The notes: generated by a model from the letters alone, not told the origin. A stretch of 64,000 nucleotides of DNA from Acinetobacter calcoaceticus (GCF_900520355.1 NZ_LS999521.1:2232001-2296000), one strand, 5' to 3'. Positions 30,656-40,145 are shown, counted from the first letter of the stretch. Program-made: numbers and translations.

Positions 30656-30688
30656 AAAAAAAGCCAAAGGTGATCCTTTGGCTTTTTG
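30656..30688. terminator. Bidirectional terminator between the lipase-like gene and ahpF
   Basis: AAAAAGCCAAAGG ending at 30670 pairs with CCTTTGGCTTTTT at 30675-30687, with loop TGAT. A and T runs on both sides suit the two convergent genes. Confidence 0.9.
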
Positions 30689-30704
30689 CATTTGGGATGG
30701 ATTT

Positions 30705-32270
30705 TTATTGTCCAGAACGGATGATGTAATCAAAGGCAGAGAGTGATGCTTTCGCGCCTTCACCTGTGGCAATAATGATTTGCTTGTACGGAACTGTCGT
30801 ACAGTCACCCGCAGCAAACACACCTTTCACATTGGTTTCGTTGCGGTCATTCACCATGATCTCGCCACGATTGGTTAACTCAAGCTCACTGTCTTTCAAG
30901 AAGTCAGTATTTGGTAACAAACCAATCTGTACAAAGATACCTGCAAGCTCTACCACATGCTCTTGATCAGTCGCACGATCTTTATATTTAAGACCTGTCA
31001 CTTGTGATCCGTCACCCAACACTTCTGTGCTTAATGCATTCATAATCACAGTTGTATTTGGCAAGCTATGCAGTTTGTTTTGCAACACTTGGTCAGCACG
31101 AAGTTTGGTGTCAAATTCAACCAAAGTGACATGCTCAACAATCCCTGCAAGGTCAATTGCAGCTTCTACACCTGAGTTACCACCACCAATCACCGCAACA
31201 CGTTTGCCTTTGAACAAAGGGCCATCACAGTGTGGGCAATACGCTACACCACGGGTACGGTATTCTTGTTCACCCGGTACGTTCATTTCTCTCCAACGCG
31301 CACCTGTTGAAAGGATCACTGTTTTCGATTCAAGTTTTGCACCATTTTCAAGTTCAACTTCAACCAGACCATTTGTAGTCTGGTCTGCACCTGTAATTTT
31401 ACTCACACGTTGCAGGTTCATGATATCGACATCGTATTCACGAACATGGGCTTCCATTTCGGCAGCAAACTTAGGACCTTGAGTCTTTTGCACAGACGTG
31501 AAGTTTTCAATGTCCATGGTATCCATGACCTGACCACCGAAGCGTTCAGCCACAATACCTGTGTTGATGCCTTTACGTGCCGCATAGATTGCAGCCGTTG
31601 CCCCTGCAGGTCCACCACCAATCACCAATACATCAAAGGCATCTTTGGCATTAAGCGCTGCTGCATTTTTTTCAGCAGAGTTGGTGTCGAGTTTCGCCAC
31701 GATTTCTTCAAGGGTCATACGGCCTTGACCAATGTGTTCGTTGTCTTGGAACACCATTGGAACCGCCATGATTTTGCGTTGTTCCACTTCGTCTTGGAAG
31801 AATGAACCATCAATCATGGTTGCGGTTGTGTTCGGGTTATAAATGGCAATCAGGTTAAGCGCCTGCACCACATCCGGACAGTTATGACAGCTTAGCGATA
31901 CAAATACATCAAAGTCAGCTTTCAGGTTTAAACCTTTAATCTGGTTCAGCACTTCATCAGAAACTTTAGGCGCATAGCCAGACACCTGTAACAGTGCCAA
32001 GATCAAAGACGTAAACTCATGACCCATTGGTAAGCCGGCAAAGAACACACGAGGTTGTTCGCCTGCTTTAGCCACACCAAAGCTTGGACGACGTGTATTG
32101 TTGCCATCAAAACGTGCAGTGACCTTGTCAGAAAGTTCAGCAATTTCGGTAACCAGCTCTTTAATTTGAGCAGCTTTATCTGATTCATCCAAAGCAGCAA
32201 CTAATTCGATTGGACTTTCTAAACGTTCTAAGTAAGCTTTTAATTGAGTTTTAATGTTTTGATCTAACAT
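30705..32270 (-). CDS. ahpF: Alkyl hydroperoxide reductase subunit F
   Basis: This 521-aa flavoprotein uses NAD(P)H to keep the peroxiredoxin AhpC reduced. It has an N-terminal double thioredoxin-like domain with SCHNCPDV at about residue 129, an FAD-binding [14 protein letters not shown] at about 216, the redox-active CPHC at about 345, and a second dinucleotide motif [12 protein letters not shown]. Length equals E. coli AhpF (521 aa). No ahpC gene lies next to it in this window, so its partner must be encoded elsewhere. OxyR control is usual for the family but no site was identified here. Confidence 0.96.
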   Translation of the reverse strand: MLDQNIKTQLKAYLERLESPIELVAALDESDKAAQIKELVTEIAELSDKVTARFDGNNTRRPSFGVAKAGEQPRVFFAGLPMGHEFTSLILALLQVSGYAPKVSDEVLNQIKGLNLKADFDVFVSLSCHNCPDVVQALNLIAIYNPNTTATMIDGSFFQDEVEQRKIMAVPMVFQDNEHIGQGRMTLEEIVAKLDTNSAEKNAAALNAKDAFDVLVIGGGPAGATAAIYAARKGINTGIVAERFGGQVMDTMDIENFTSVQKTQGPKFAAEMEAHVREYDVDIMNLQRVSKITGADQTTNGLVEVELENGAKLESKTVILSTGARWREMNVPGEQEYRTRGVAYCPHCDGPLFKGKRVAVIGGGNSGVEAAIDLAGIVEHVTLVEFDTKLRADQVLQNKLHSLPNTTVIMNALSTEVLGDGSQVTGLKYKDRATDQEHVVELAGIFVQIGLLPNTDFLKDSELELTNRGEIMVNDRNETNVKGVFAAGDCTTVPYKQIIIATGEGAKASLSAFDYIIRSGQ

Positions 32271-32397
32271 CTGTTTTTACTCCAATGCATCCAAATTCTT
32301 TCAATAGATGCATAGTACGTCAAAACATAAAATAGGTAAAACAGTATGTTTTTATAGATTTGATCGGTTTTTTAGATTTAATTATTATTCACTTCAA

Positions 32398-32438
32398 TCA
32401 AAAAAAGCCAACCTGAACTCATCCAGCGCAGGTCGGCA
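32398..32438 (-). terminator. Probable terminator after the chromate transporter genes
   Basis: GCCAACCTG at about 32407-32415 and CAGGTCGGC at about 32428-32436 form a 9-bp stem with one mismatch. The A-run to the left reads as a T-run on the minus strand. Confidence 0.6.
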
Positions 32439-32449
32439 AACTGGTTAAA

Positions 32450-32971
32450 CTAGAGTAACACCACGCCAAATACAGCCCCAGCAATCAGGACATGTAAGGG
32501 ATGAACCTTTTTAATTAAAGATAATAAAGTTGCAACGACGACCATAATGACAAGTAAAGTATTTATTGCAGCCGCCTCAGAAATAATCCACGCACTGGCA
32601 AGCACAGTTCCCACAGTGACAGGTTGTAAAGCAAGCTGTAAAACACGACGCCATTTCTTATCTTTAAATTTTGACCAACCTCTCATTACAAATACAGTAA
32701 TAATTGATGAAGGTAAAAATTTAGCGGTTGATGTCACAAGTAACCCCGATAACCCTGCTACATGCCATCCCACAAGTGGCACAATCATCATATTAGGTCC
32801 TGGAGCTGCCTGAGCCATAGCAAACAGTGCACTGAACTCTTGAGCTGTCATCCAGTGATGGATATCAACAACTTGTCGCTGCATTTCCGGCAAAATCGTA
32901 TTTCCACCGCCAAAAGCAATAAGTGATAACTGAGTAAAAATGATAGCTAATGTAAGTAAAACTGCACCCAT
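32450..32971 (-). CDS. Chromate transporter family protein, second half-size subunit
   Basis: This 173-aa protein is a short-chain CHR (chromate ion transporter) protein. The N-terminal FTQLSLIAFGGGNTILPEMQ block with a conserved FGG motif and AQAAPGPNMM match the family, with about five hydrophobic segments. The ATG at 32971 overlaps the stop of the upstream subunit by one base (TAATG), giving translational coupling; the longer frame to 33082 lies inside that gene. Short CHR proteins act as pairs with opposite membrane orientation, together equivalent to full-length ChrA. Chromate or sulfate export is inferred from family. Confidence 0.87.
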   Translation of the reverse strand: MGAVLLTLAIIFTQLSLIAFGGGNTILPEMQRQVVDIHHWMTAQEFSALFAMAQAAPGPNMMIVPLVGWHVAGLSGLLVTSTAKFLPSSIITVFVMRGWSKFKDKKWRRVLQLALQPVTVGTVLASAWIISEAAAINTLLVIMVVVATLLSLIKKVHPLHVLIAGAVFGVVLL

Positions 32972-33531
32972 TACACACGTCTCCAAATAATGGTCGAGTA
33001 AATCGCCAGTAAAACCAGCATGGTGATGAGCAAAGAGATTTTCAAAAATGCAATACTGATGATAGCCGCTACGACAACGCACATCGCTAAAGGATTACGC
33101 AATAATGGCTTTAACATTTTTAGGCCTGTAGCAACTAAAAGCCCCGCCGCCGCCGCCGCCAACCCTTCGAAAAGGTGCTTTACCATTAAATTGTCTTGGA
33201 ATTGTTCATACACATAATGCAAAAGAACAACGATAATAGTCGGAGCCAGAATAAGACCAATTAAGGCACTAACTGCCCCACGGATACCTCGAAACTCCAT
33301 ACCCATCGCAACCGACAAATTAATGATATTCCCGCCCGGAAGGAACTGACACAGACCAAGTAACTCGGTGAATTTCTCAGGACTTAGCCATTGCCGCTGT
33401 TCCACAATAACTTTACGAGCCAGAGGTAATACCCCGCCAAATCCAATTAAACCTAGTGTCAAAAAACCCAAAAAAAGTTCGGTGCAACTAGGTACGCTCT
33501 CCTTCTGCACTGCAATTTCCACATGGTTCAT
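32971..33531 (-). CDS. Chromate transporter family protein, first half-size subunit
   Basis: This 186-aa CHR-family protein has FLGFLTLGLIGFGGVLPLAR near the N-terminus and LGLCQFLPGGNIINLSVAMG, the counterparts of the FGG and PGP motifs of the second subunit, with five or six hydrophobic segments. It precedes its partner with a one-base overlap. A LysR gene is divergently transcribed 101 bases upstream and probably regulates the pair. The two-gene form is a known arrangement rather than a frameshift of a single chrA. Confidence 0.88.
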   Translation of the reverse strand: MNHVEIAVQKESVPSCTELFLGFLTLGLIGFGGVLPLARKVIVEQRQWLSPEKFTELLGLCQFLPGGNIINLSVAMGMEFRGIRGAVSALIGLILAPTIIVVLLHYVYEQFQDNLMVKHLFEGLAAAAAGLLVATGLKMLKPLLRNPLAMCVVVAAIISIAFLKISLLITMLVLLAIYSTIIWRRV

Positions 33532-33632
33532 TTTCGTTACTTTTCACTTTATTTGACTCAGATAGAATGCTACTTTTATGATATATCTACAAATGCTTTT
33601 ATTTCTCCGAACCATACTCAAAAGGTATTCCT

Positions 33633-34535
33633 ATGCTCGATTTGCACAAACTACATGCTTTTGTTGTTGTGGTTGAAGAAAGGAATATAACTCATGCAGC
33701 AAATCGATTATTTATTCAACAACCTCCTCTTACCCGATTATTAAAAAAATTAGAACAAGAACTAGGAGTACAACTTTTAATTCGTCAGCCACGTGGCATT
33801 GAGCCTACCGAAGCCGGAACTGTATTATTTAAAGAAGCGAAATTACTATTAGAACACGCCAAACATATTCCACAAATTGTACAAAATGTTAGTCAAGGTA
33901 AAACAGGACAACTCAATATTGGCCTTACCAGTTCCGCAGGTTTACATCCACTCATTTCACTTTTATTACGTTCTTATCGAGAAATGTATCCTGCTGTACA
34001 AACTAAACTTGAAGAAGCAGGTAGTCAAAAGCAATTAGATTGGTTGTTATCTGAGAAACTTGATGTGGCTTTTTTGCGTACACCAGTAAGCCGAGATGTT
34101 GGTTTAAAAAACATACATATACTTGATGAGCCTATGATTATGGCTTTACCCTTAGGCCATCCACTTGCTCAGAAAGATAAAATTCTTTTAAGTGATTTGT
34201 CTGATGAAAATTTTGTTTTATACCGACGCTCATCTGGGCAAGGTTTATATGACAATATTTTATATACCTGTTATCAAGCTGGTTTTAGTCCGCATATTAT
34301 TCAAGAGGCTCCTCGCCCTACTGCGACCTTAAACCTTGTTGCCGCCGGAATTGGAATCAGTATTGTACCTGCGTCTATGCATAACTTTTGGAATAACGAA
34401 ATTGTTTATCGTGAATTTGATGATATTGTTAAACCTAAAGCGCCAATTTATTTAATTACCAGAGAAAATGAAAACTCTGCAAAAGTTTCAAACTTTATTG
34501 AACTACTACAAAAACTATTACCCACAATGACTTGA
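33633..34535 (+). CDS. LysR-family transcriptional regulator, divergent to the chromate transporter pair
   Basis: This 300-aa regulator has an N-terminal winged helix (LHKLHAFVVVVEERNITHAA, LFIQQPPLTRLLKKLEQELG) and a LysR substrate-binding domain from about residue 90. The region between it and the chromate transporter (33532-33632) would hold the shared regulatory sites, as is usual for LysR proteins. The effector is unknown. A terminator-like inverted repeat separates it from arsH. Confidence 0.9.
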   Translation: MLDLHKLHAFVVVVEERNITHAANRLFIQQPPLTRLLKKLEQELGVQLLIRQPRGIEPTEAGTVLFKEAKLLLEHAKHIPQIVQNVSQGKTGQLNIGLTSSAGLHPLISLLLRSYREMYPAVQTKLEEAGSQKQLDWLLSEKLDVAFLRTPVSRDVGLKNIHILDEPMIMALPLGHPLAQKDKILLSDLSDENFVLYRRSSGQGLYDNILYTCYQAGFSPHIIQEAPRPTATLNLVAAGIGISIVPASMHNFWNNEIVYREFDDIVKPKAPIYLITRENENSAKVSNFIELLQKLLPTMT

Positions 34536-34552
34536 GTTTAAAAGCTAGGCAA

Positions 34553-34585
34553 TAAAAAGTGCTCCAAGTGGCGCACTTCTTTCAT
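34553..34585. terminator. Possible bidirectional terminator between the LysR gene and arsH
   Basis: AAGTGCTCC at 34557-34565 pairs with GGCGCACTT at 34570-34578 with one mismatch, flanked by A-rich and T-containing sequence. Suits the convergent LysR and ars genes. Confidence 0.65.
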
Positions 34586-34593
34586 AAAACAGT

Positions 34594-35307
34594 TTATTTT
34601 TGATTGACTCGTTTTGACAGCTCTTCTGCCGATTCCTTGCGTTCAGAATAACGATCTGTCAGGTATTGTTTTTGTCCACGTGTTAATAAAGTGAACTTAT
34701 AGAGTTCCTCCATTACATCGACAATTCGATCGTAATACGAAGAAGGCTTCATACTTCCATCTTCTTCAAACTCTAAAAAAGCTTTAGCAACTGAAGACTG
34801 ATTTGGGATGGTAATCATACGCATCCAACGCCCTAAAATGCGCATTTGATTCACAGCATTGAAAGATTGAGAACCTCCACTGACTTGCATAACGGCTAAG
34901 GTTTTACCTTGTGTTGCACGAATTGCTCCACCAGCTAAGGGAATCCAATCAATCTGAGCTTTTAAAATCGAACTCATTGCACCATGACGTTCTGGTGAAC
35001 ACCACACCATACCTTCTGCCCAAGTCAAAAGCTCATGCAACTCTTGCACTTTGGGATGATCTGTTTCTGCATCTTCTGGTAAAGGTAAACCTTTAGGATG
35101 AAAGATTTTGACCTCGGCGCCTAAATATTCAAGAATTCGGCCTGCTGTCAACACAGCAAAACGACTGTAAGAACGCTCACGATTAGAACCGTACATTAAT
35201 AAAATTCGTGGTGGATGTTCAAGTTGCTGTGCTTGCACTTGTTCAAAAGTAGGCTTATCTAAAAGATTTAACGCTACATTTGATAAATCATTGTTAAGAC
35301 TGTTCAT
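34594..35307 (-). CDS. arsH: Arsenical resistance flavoprotein ArsH
   Basis: This 237-aa NADPH-dependent FMN reductase-fold protein has the ArsH landmarks [20 protein letters not shown] (FMN phosphate loop) and [21 protein letters not shown] read in two parts. ArsH oxidises trivalent organoarsenicals to less toxic pentavalent forms. Its start overlaps the end of the ACR3 pump gene by 14 bases, making it the last gene of the minus-strand ars operon. Confidence 0.94.
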   Translation of the reverse strand: MNSLNNDLSNVALNLLDKPTFEQVQAQQLEHPPRILLMYGSNRERSYSRFAVLTAGRILEYLGAEVKIFHPKGLPLPEDAETDHPKVQELHELLTWAEGMVWCSPERHGAMSSILKAQIDWIPLAGGAIRATQGKTLAVMQVSGGSQSFNAVNQMRILGRWMRMITIPNQSSVAKAFLEFEEDGSMKPSSYYDRIVDVMEELYKFTLLTRGQKQYLTDRYSERKESAEELSKRVNQK

Positions 35308-36340
35308 GTGAGAAATACTTTTTCTTGAGCCAAAGAGAAACAGAAACGAGTGAAATTAAAACCGGAACCTCAACTAATGGTCCTATCACTGTGGTGAATG
35401 CTACAGGTGATGCTAAACCGAAAGTAGCAATCGCAACCGCTAAAGCTAGCTCAAAGTTGTTGCCAGCCGCGGTAAATGAAATGGCAGTAGTACGTGGATA
35501 GTTATTCCCCATACGTTTACTCATAAAGAAGCTAATGAAGAACATCACCACAAAGTAAATCGTCAACGGAATGGCGATCAGTAGCACATCTAAAGGTAAG
35601 CTCACCACATCACCACCTTTAAGACTAAACATAGCCACAATGGTAAATAGTAATGCAAGCAAACTAATCGGACTGATTTTTGGTAAGAATTTAGTTTGAT
35701 ACCAATCTAACCCTTTTGCTTTCACTAAAATGAATCGCGTGAGGAAACCCATTAAAAATGGAATGCCTAAATAAACCAATACAGCATGGGTAATGGTCCA
35801 GAAATTCACATCAATGACTTGACCCGCCACACCAAAATACGGCGGCAAGAAAGTTAAGAAAAGCCATGCATAAGTACTAAAGAATAAAATTTGGAAAATA
35901 CTGTTAAAAGCAACTAAAGCAGCAACATATTGGTTATCCCCACATGCCAAACCGTTCCATACCAATACCATTGCAATGCAGCGTGCCAAGCCTATCAAGA
36001 TTAGACCTGTCATATATTCCGGATAGTTATGTAGAAAAATAATCGCTAAAGCAAACATCAAAATTGGCGCAATTAACCAGTTTTGTACTAAAGACAAAGC
36101 CAACGTTTTTTTATCTTTAAATACTTCCGGTAAAGCTGCGTAATCTACCTTTGCCAAAGGTGGATACATCATTAAAATTAAACCAATTGCAATCGGAATA
36201 TTAACGTTATCTACACTGAGTTGATTCAAAGAAACCGAGGCTTGAGGAAAGAAAACACCTATTGCCACCCCTAAACCCATGGCAATAAAAATCCATAGCG
36301 TTAGGTTCCGGTCTAAAAAAGAAAGCTTTTGCTTAGTCAT
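35294..36340 (-). CDS. ACR3-family arsenite efflux transporter
   Basis: This 348-aa inner-membrane protein is an ACR3-type As(OH)3 exporter, not related to the E. coli ArsB pump although often given that name. It has about ten hydrophobic segments, the N-terminal [20 protein letters not shown], and the conserved cysteine in [20 protein letters not shown]. The ATG at 36340 ([12 protein letters not shown]) has AGAGAG upstream; the longer frame to 36385 overlaps arsC and is rejected. Expression is expected from the arsR promoter. Confidence 0.93.
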   Translation of the reverse strand: MTKQKLSFLDRNLTLWIFIAMGLGVAIGVFFPQASVSLNQLSVDNVNIPIAIGLILMMYPPLAKVDYAALPEVFKDKKTLALSLVQNWLIAPILMFALAIIFLHNYPEYMTGLILIGLARCIAMVLVWNGLACGDNQYVAALVAFNSIFQILFFSTYAWLFLTFLPPYFGVAGQVIDVNFWTITHAVLVYLGIPFLMGFLTRFILVKAKGLDWYQTKFLPKISPISLLALLFTIVAMFSLKGGDVVSLPLDVLLIAIPLTIYFVVMFFISFFMSKRMGNNYPRTTAISFTAAGNNFELALAVAIATFGLASPVAFTTVIGPLVEVPVLISLVSVSLWLKKKYFSHEQS

Positions 36341-36350
36341 CTCGGCTCTC

Positions 36351-36824
36351 TTACTCAATATGAGAGATTTTATTAATCTCAGCAATCAAATGTGAACGGT
36401 TTAAGTTCGCAACATCTAATGCAAACAATGCATCTAAACGACGGTTGATATGATCTACAGTTTCTTGGAATGCTTTTAATTTTTCTTCTTTTGGCAAGTC
36501 TAAATGAGATGGATCACTTAAGCCCCAGTGTGCTTTGATTGCACCACCTAAATAAAGTGGGCATGCTTCTTGTGCAGCAGAGTCGCAGACTGTAATCACA
36601 ACATTTGGCTGAAATTGCTCGCAGTCATCAATGGTTTTGCTCCATAAACCTTCTGTTGAAAGACCTAAATTTTCAAGCGTTTCAAGAGTTAAAGGATGCA
36701 CCTGACCTGATGGTTTACTGCCTGCGCTATACGCTTTCCAACCTTCTGGTGCACGGCTATTAAATAACACTTCTGACAAAATACTACGGCAACTGTTTCC
36801 AGTACATAAAAATAAGAATTTCAT
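36351..36824 (-). CDS. arsC: Arsenate reductase of the low-molecular-weight phosphatase type
   Basis: This 157-aa enzyme reduces arsenate to arsenite. The N-terminal [15 protein letters not shown] is the CX5R P-loop of LMW protein tyrosine phosphatases, and [15 protein letters not shown] holds the two further redox cysteines of the thioredoxin/glutaredoxin-coupled ArsC family; DPSHLDLP carries the acidic residue. The ATG at 36824 gives the usual [11 protein letters not shown] start; a GTG at 36836 overlaps arsR. A second, unrelated arsenate reductase lies across the divergent promoter at 37243. Confidence 0.92.
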   Translation of the reverse strand: MKFLFLCTGNSCRSILSEVLFNSRAPEGWKAYSAGSKPSGQVHPLTLETLENLGLSTEGLWSKTIDDCEQFQPNVVITVCDSAAQEACPLYLGGAIKAHWGLSDPSHLDLPKEEKLKAFQETVDHINRRLDALFALDVANLNRSHLIAEINKISHIE

Positions 36825-36828
36825 GGTG

Positions 36829-37158
36829 TTACTCACAATAGGTGGAAATAGAAGAAAACTGTGAAGATTGGTGTTTCATCGAATCTTCATCTTGGTTTCC
36901 TATAATTTTCAAAACTTCAACGGCCCAACTTGGTAAATTTGGGTTAACGCTGTAATACACCCATTGCCCTTGTCTTGAGTCAAGTAAAATGCCATGAGTA
37001 CGTAATAGCGCTAAATGTCGGGAAATTTTTGGTTGGCTTAAATCAAGTTGCTCGGTCAGTTCACAAACACATATGTTTTGTTTGCTTAAAACCAATTTAA
37101 GAATGCTTAACCGAGTAGGGTCCGAAAGACATTTAAAAAAATCGACTTGAGTGATCAT
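36829..37158 (-). CDS. arsR: Arsenic-responsive repressor ArsR
   Basis: This 109-aa ArsR/SmtB winged-helix repressor carries the As(III)-sensing CVC motif (C30, C32) in the alpha-3 helix region before ELTEQLDLSQPKISRHLALL, the recognition helix. Binding of arsenite is expected to release it from the operator between arsR and the divergent arsC. It is the first gene of the minus-strand operon arsR-arsC-ACR3-arsH. Confidence 0.94.
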   Translation of the reverse strand: MITQVDFFKCLSDPTRLSILKLVLSKQNICVCELTEQLDLSQPKISRHLALLRTHGILLDSRQGQWVYYSVNPNLPSWAVEVLKIIGNQDEDSMKHQSSQFSSISTYCE

Positions 37159-37182
37159 GTCAGCAACATTTCATATTCGTTA

Positions 37183-37216
37183 TTGCAAATATACGGATAT
37201 CCATATATAAATGCAA
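37183..37216. promoter_or_regulatory. Candidate ArsR operator in the arsR/arsC divergent region
   Basis: An imperfect palindrome centred on GGATATCC (37195-37202), with ATATAC to the left and ATATAT to the right and outer TTGCAA / ATGCAA ends, lies in the 84-base gap between the two divergent starts. Such AT-rich dyads are typical ArsR sites. Binding is inferred from position and symmetry. Confidence 0.55.
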
Positions 37217-37242
37217 TATCTTAATTCGGCGATAAATTTGTC

Positions 37243-37671
37243 ATGACTGAGCTAGTGAAGATTTACCATAACCCTGCTTGCGGCACCTCACGTAATACGC
37301 TGGCACTTATTCGTCATGCTGGGATTGAACCCATTGTTATTGAATATTTACAGACACCTCCTAGTAAAGATGAGCTTACTCAACTCATTTCACAAGCTGG
37401 ATTAACCGTTCGTGATGCAATTCGTAAAAATGTTGATCCATATAAAGATTTAGATTTGGAACAAGACCGCTGGACAGATGAACAGCTAATTGATTTTATG
37501 GTCCAGTACCCAATTTTAATTAATCGTCCGTTTGTGGTGACTTCAAAAGGTACACGTCTGTGCCGCCCTTCTGAAATTGTCCTTGATATTTTAGATTCAG
37601 AAAACTTAGACTATTTTGCGAAAGAAGATGGTGAAGTGATTATTAATGAACAAGGGCAACGAGTAAAATAA
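37243..37671 (+). CDS. arsC: Glutaredoxin-type arsenate reductase ArsC
   Basis: This 142-aa protein is of the E. coli plasmid R773 ArsC type. The catalytic cysteine lies in HNPACGTSRNTLALI near residue 13, and RPFVVTSKGTRLCRP contains the arginines that bind arsenate. It uses glutathione and glutaredoxin, unlike the phosphatase-type enzyme in the divergent operon. It is transcribed alone from the shared ars control region and ends at a strong terminator. Confidence 0.94.
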   Translation: MTELVKIYHNPACGTSRNTLALIRHAGIEPIVIEYLQTPPSKDELTQLISQAGLTVRDAIRKNVDPYKDLDLEQDRWTDEQLIDFMVQYPILINRPFVVTSKGTRLCRPSEIVLDILDSENLDYFAKEDGEVIINEQGQRVK

Positions 37672-37689
37672 TCTAAGATTCTCATAAAT

Positions 37690-37725
37690 AAAAAGCTAAA
37701 TGGCGCAATACCATTTAGCTTTTTT
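37690..37725. terminator. Bidirectional terminator between arsC and the XapX gene
   Basis: AAAAAGCTAAATGG at 37690-37703 pairs with CCATTTAGCTTTTTT at 37711-37725. The long stem with A and T runs can terminate both the plus-strand arsC and the minus-strand XapX/amidohydrolase unit. Confidence 0.9.
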
Positions 37726-37740
37726 GTTGAATGAAAGCGG

Positions 37741-37905
37741 TTAAAAATAGGACTTAATAAGAGGAAGGAGTTGTTCTCCTATGACCATACCTAATAAACC
37801 GACTAATGCTACAAGAGGTGGAGCTGGTGACTTAACATTTAAAACGTAATATAAGACACCAACGAGCAGCCCTACAGCCAAAGATAATAAGTACATTTTC
37901 ATGCT
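37741..37905 (-). CDS. XapX (DUF1427) domain small membrane protein
   Basis: This 54-aa ORF starts with ATG at 37903-37905, preceded on the minus strand by TAAGG at a suitable distance. The product has two hydrophobic segments (about residues 4-20 and 34-50) joined by the conserved NVKSPAPPLVALVGLLGM segment, which is the signature of the XapX domain. These tiny inner-membrane proteins have no proven function but recur next to amidohydrolases and isochorismatase-family hydrolases, exactly the neighbours here. It follows the amidohydrolase gene by about 54 bases on the same strand. Confidence 0.85.
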   Translation of the reverse strand, partial: SMKMYLLSLAVGLLVGVLYYVLNVKSPAPPLVALVGLLGMVIGEQLLPLIKSYF

Positions 37906-37959
37906 ACATACCTTAGGGAATCAAGCCATTTAAAGAGGCAAATTCCCACACTGTTTTAT

Positions 37960-39834
37960 TTAAAATGCGAAACAAGAACACCCTAGTGCGCCCCAGAAAG
38001 ATTTTTTATCTTTATCATTTACGGGAACATCAAGCATCCATGAATGGCTATGTCCATGCATGCCACAACTGCTAGCACATGCACATAGCGCACTTTCTGA
38101 CTGTAGAGTCTGATTTGAAGGTGCATTACGGTTTTCAGATAATCGCCATTGACCACCAAAACGTTTTACAGGCGACCATGTTGGCAAGGCTGGCGGTAAA
38201 GGCGGATCATCTTGCTTAAACTCAGCACCTGCATAAACGACTTTTCCACCAAGTACAGTCAGTACAGATTCAATCCATTGGATATCGTCTGCTTCAACTT
38301 TGAAATAGTCATCAGAGAGTACAACCAGATCAGCAAGTTCGCCTGCTGTTAATGAACCTTTGACTTCTTTTTCACCTGAAAACCATGCAGAACCTTTAGT
38401 CCAGAGTTTCAGTGCTGTCTGGCGGTCTAATAAATCTTTTTCATCATATAGCGGCAAACCACCAACAGTTTTACCTGTACTTAGCCAATATAAACAGACC
38501 CAAGGATTATAAGATGCAACACGTGTCGCATCTGTTCCTGCACCGACTGGCACACCGAGTTCCAACATTTTTTTAACTGGTGGCGTATTTTTGGCTGCAT
38601 CGGCACCATAGCGCTTTACAAAAATTTCGCCCTGATAAGCCATTCGGTGTTGAATTGCAATTCCCCCGCCCAATGCACCAATACGCTCAATATTACGTTC
38701 TGATACCGTTTCGGCATGGTCAATAATAAATCGGGTCGCAAATGGCTGTTTAGCATTTACTCGCTCAAAAACATTGAGTAACCGGTTAATGCTTTCATCA
38801 TAGGTTGCATGAATACGAAAAGGCCATTTCTTTTCAGCCAAATGCTCAACAATGGCTTCGAGTTCACCTTCCATCTTTTCTGGTAAATCTGGACGTGGCT
38901 CATAGAAATCTTCGAAGTCACCCGCCGACCAAGTCAGGTTCTCACCCGCTCCATTCATTCTAAATAGTTCATCACCATCGCCCGGAAATGTCATTTCTGT
39001 CCAACGGCGATAATCATCAAGCTCTTCACCTGCTTTTTGAGCAAATAAGTTATATGCAATTCGCACCGTCATTTGGTTTTGATCGTGTAATTGCTTAATA
39101 ACATCATAATCTTCGGGATAGTTTTGCCCACCACCTCCCGCATCAATTGCAGAGGTAATGCCCAAACGATTGAGTTCACGCATAAAATGACGAGTTGAAT
39201 TGACTTGTTCTTCAACTGGTAATTTCGGAGCCTTACCTAAGGTTGAATACAAAATCATGGCCGATGGTGTTGCAAGTAGCAAACCCGTGGGTTCGCCTTT
39301 TGCATCACGCTCGATTCTGCCACCCGGTGGATCTGGTGTGTCTTTATTAAAACCTAGTACATTCAGAGCAGCGCGGTTCAACATGGCACTGGCGTATAGA
39401 TGTAAAACAAAAACTGGCGTATCTGGTGCAGCTTTGTTGATTTCTTCTAAAGTCGGTAAACGCTTTTCGGCAAACTGGAATTCAGTCCAACCACCCACTA
39501 CCCGCACCCATTGCGGCGCTGGAGTATTATCTGCTTGTTCTTTGAGTAAGCGTAGTGCATCCGCTACAGATGGCACACCTTCCCAACGCAGCTCCATATT
39601 GTAGTTCAAACCACCACGAATAATATGCAGATGGCTGTCATTTAAACCTGGGATGACCCGACGTCCATTTAAGTCTACAACTTTGGTGGTCGCTGTTGCC
39701 AGCTTCATGATTTCATCATTTGTACCTGTCCGTACTACTTTACCTTCTGCGATAGCAATTGCTTGTACTTCTGGGTTCTGAGGGTCTAGTGTTGTGATTT
39801 TACCGTTTTTGAATATGAGGTTTATTTCGGTCAT
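37960..39834 (-). CDS. YtcJ-type amidohydrolase with a Cys/His-rich C-terminal tail
   Basis: This 624-aa metal-dependent amidohydrolase (amidohydrolase 3 family) has the N-terminal beta-sandwich entry LIFKNGKITTLDP, the NDSHLHIIRGG metal site replacing the HxH motif, and the downstream residues RIHATYD, IDHAE and VGAGTDATRVASYNPW. The last ~50 residues form an unusual tail with CACASSCGMHGHSHSW and a final ALGCSCFAF, suggesting a second metal- or redox-active element. The ATG at 39834 has GGAG 6 bases upstream. The substrate is unknown. It is probably co-transcribed with the XapX gene. Confidence 0.88.
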   Translation of the reverse strand: MTEINLIFKNGKITTLDPQNPEVQAIAIAEGKVVRTGTNDEIMKLATATTKVVDLNGRRVIPGLNDSHLHIIRGGLNYNMELRWEGVPSVADALRLLKEQADNTPAPQWVRVVGGWTEFQFAEKRLPTLEEINKAAPDTPVFVLHLYASAMLNRAALNVLGFNKDTPDPPGGRIERDAKGEPTGLLLATPSAMILYSTLGKAPKLPVEEQVNSTRHFMRELNRLGITSAIDAGGGGQNYPEDYDVIKQLHDQNQMTVRIAYNLFAQKAGEELDDYRRWTEMTFPGDGDELFRMNGAGENLTWSAGDFEDFYEPRPDLPEKMEGELEAIVEHLAEKKWPFRIHATYDESINRLLNVFERVNAKQPFATRFIIDHAETVSERNIERIGALGGGIAIQHRMAYQGEIFVKRYGADAAKNTPPVKKMLELGVPVGAGTDATRVASYNPWVCLYWLSTGKTVGGLPLYDEKDLLDRQTALKLWTKGSAWFSGEKEVKGSLTAGELADLVVLSDDYFKVEADDIQWIESVLTVLGGKVVYAGAEFKQDDPPLPPALPTWSPVKRFGGQWRLSENRNAPSNQTLQSESALCACASSCGMHGHSHSWMLDVPVNDKDKKSFWGALGCSCFAF

Positions 39835-39890
39835 TCTGAACTCCATTCTTGTGAATTATCGTTCTAAAAAATAAAGGTATAACAACATAT

Positions 39891-40095
39891 CTATTTCATT
39901 ATTCTTTTCAATTTTACACGACGGAGTCTGACCGTTTTACATCCAATAAAAGTAGCTAATTCTGTTACTTTTCTTTCGGAAAAAGTAACCAAAACCATTG
40001 CCATCTGCAAAACTCGTTCAATTACAATCTTTTTCAGATTTTGTCCTGCCTCGAACAGTTGCAGATGGCTTTTCCACTTATCAAATATAGTCAAA
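39891..40095. repeat. Possible dispersed-repeat remnant with two inverted repeats
   Basis: The gap between the amidohydrolase and hydrolase genes (39835-40145, 311 bases) holds no convincing gene. It contains an inverted repeat GTTACTTTT/AAAAGTAAC at about 39964-39989 and a second one, GCCATCTGCAA at 40000-40010 with TTGCAGATGGC at 40059-40069. A 67-codon open frame on the minus strand covers it but looks like repeat-derived sequence, not a real protein. The pattern recalls short interspersed repeats of Acinetobacter genomes; copy number could not be tested. Confidence 0.4.
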
Positions 40096-40145
40096 AATCG
40101 AATAAATCAACTTAAATATCAAAATACCCTTAACTCAACTATTGC

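Noticed and set aside
30656..30688. Inverted repeat near ahpF considered as a regulator site
   Set aside because: Position at the 3' ends of convergent genes and A/T runs fit a bidirectional terminator.
31410..31805. Long plus-strand ORFs opposite ahpF (also 31027-31482)
   Set aside because: They are antisense frames of the clearly conserved ahpF gene and resemble no protein family.
32450..33531. Chromate transporter seen as a frameshifted single gene
   Set aside because: Both halves have their own start and the TAATG overlap; half-size CHR pairs are a known arrangement.
39891..40094. 67-aa minus-strand ORF
   Set aside because: It coincides with inverted repeats and looks repeat-derived rather than a protein gene.
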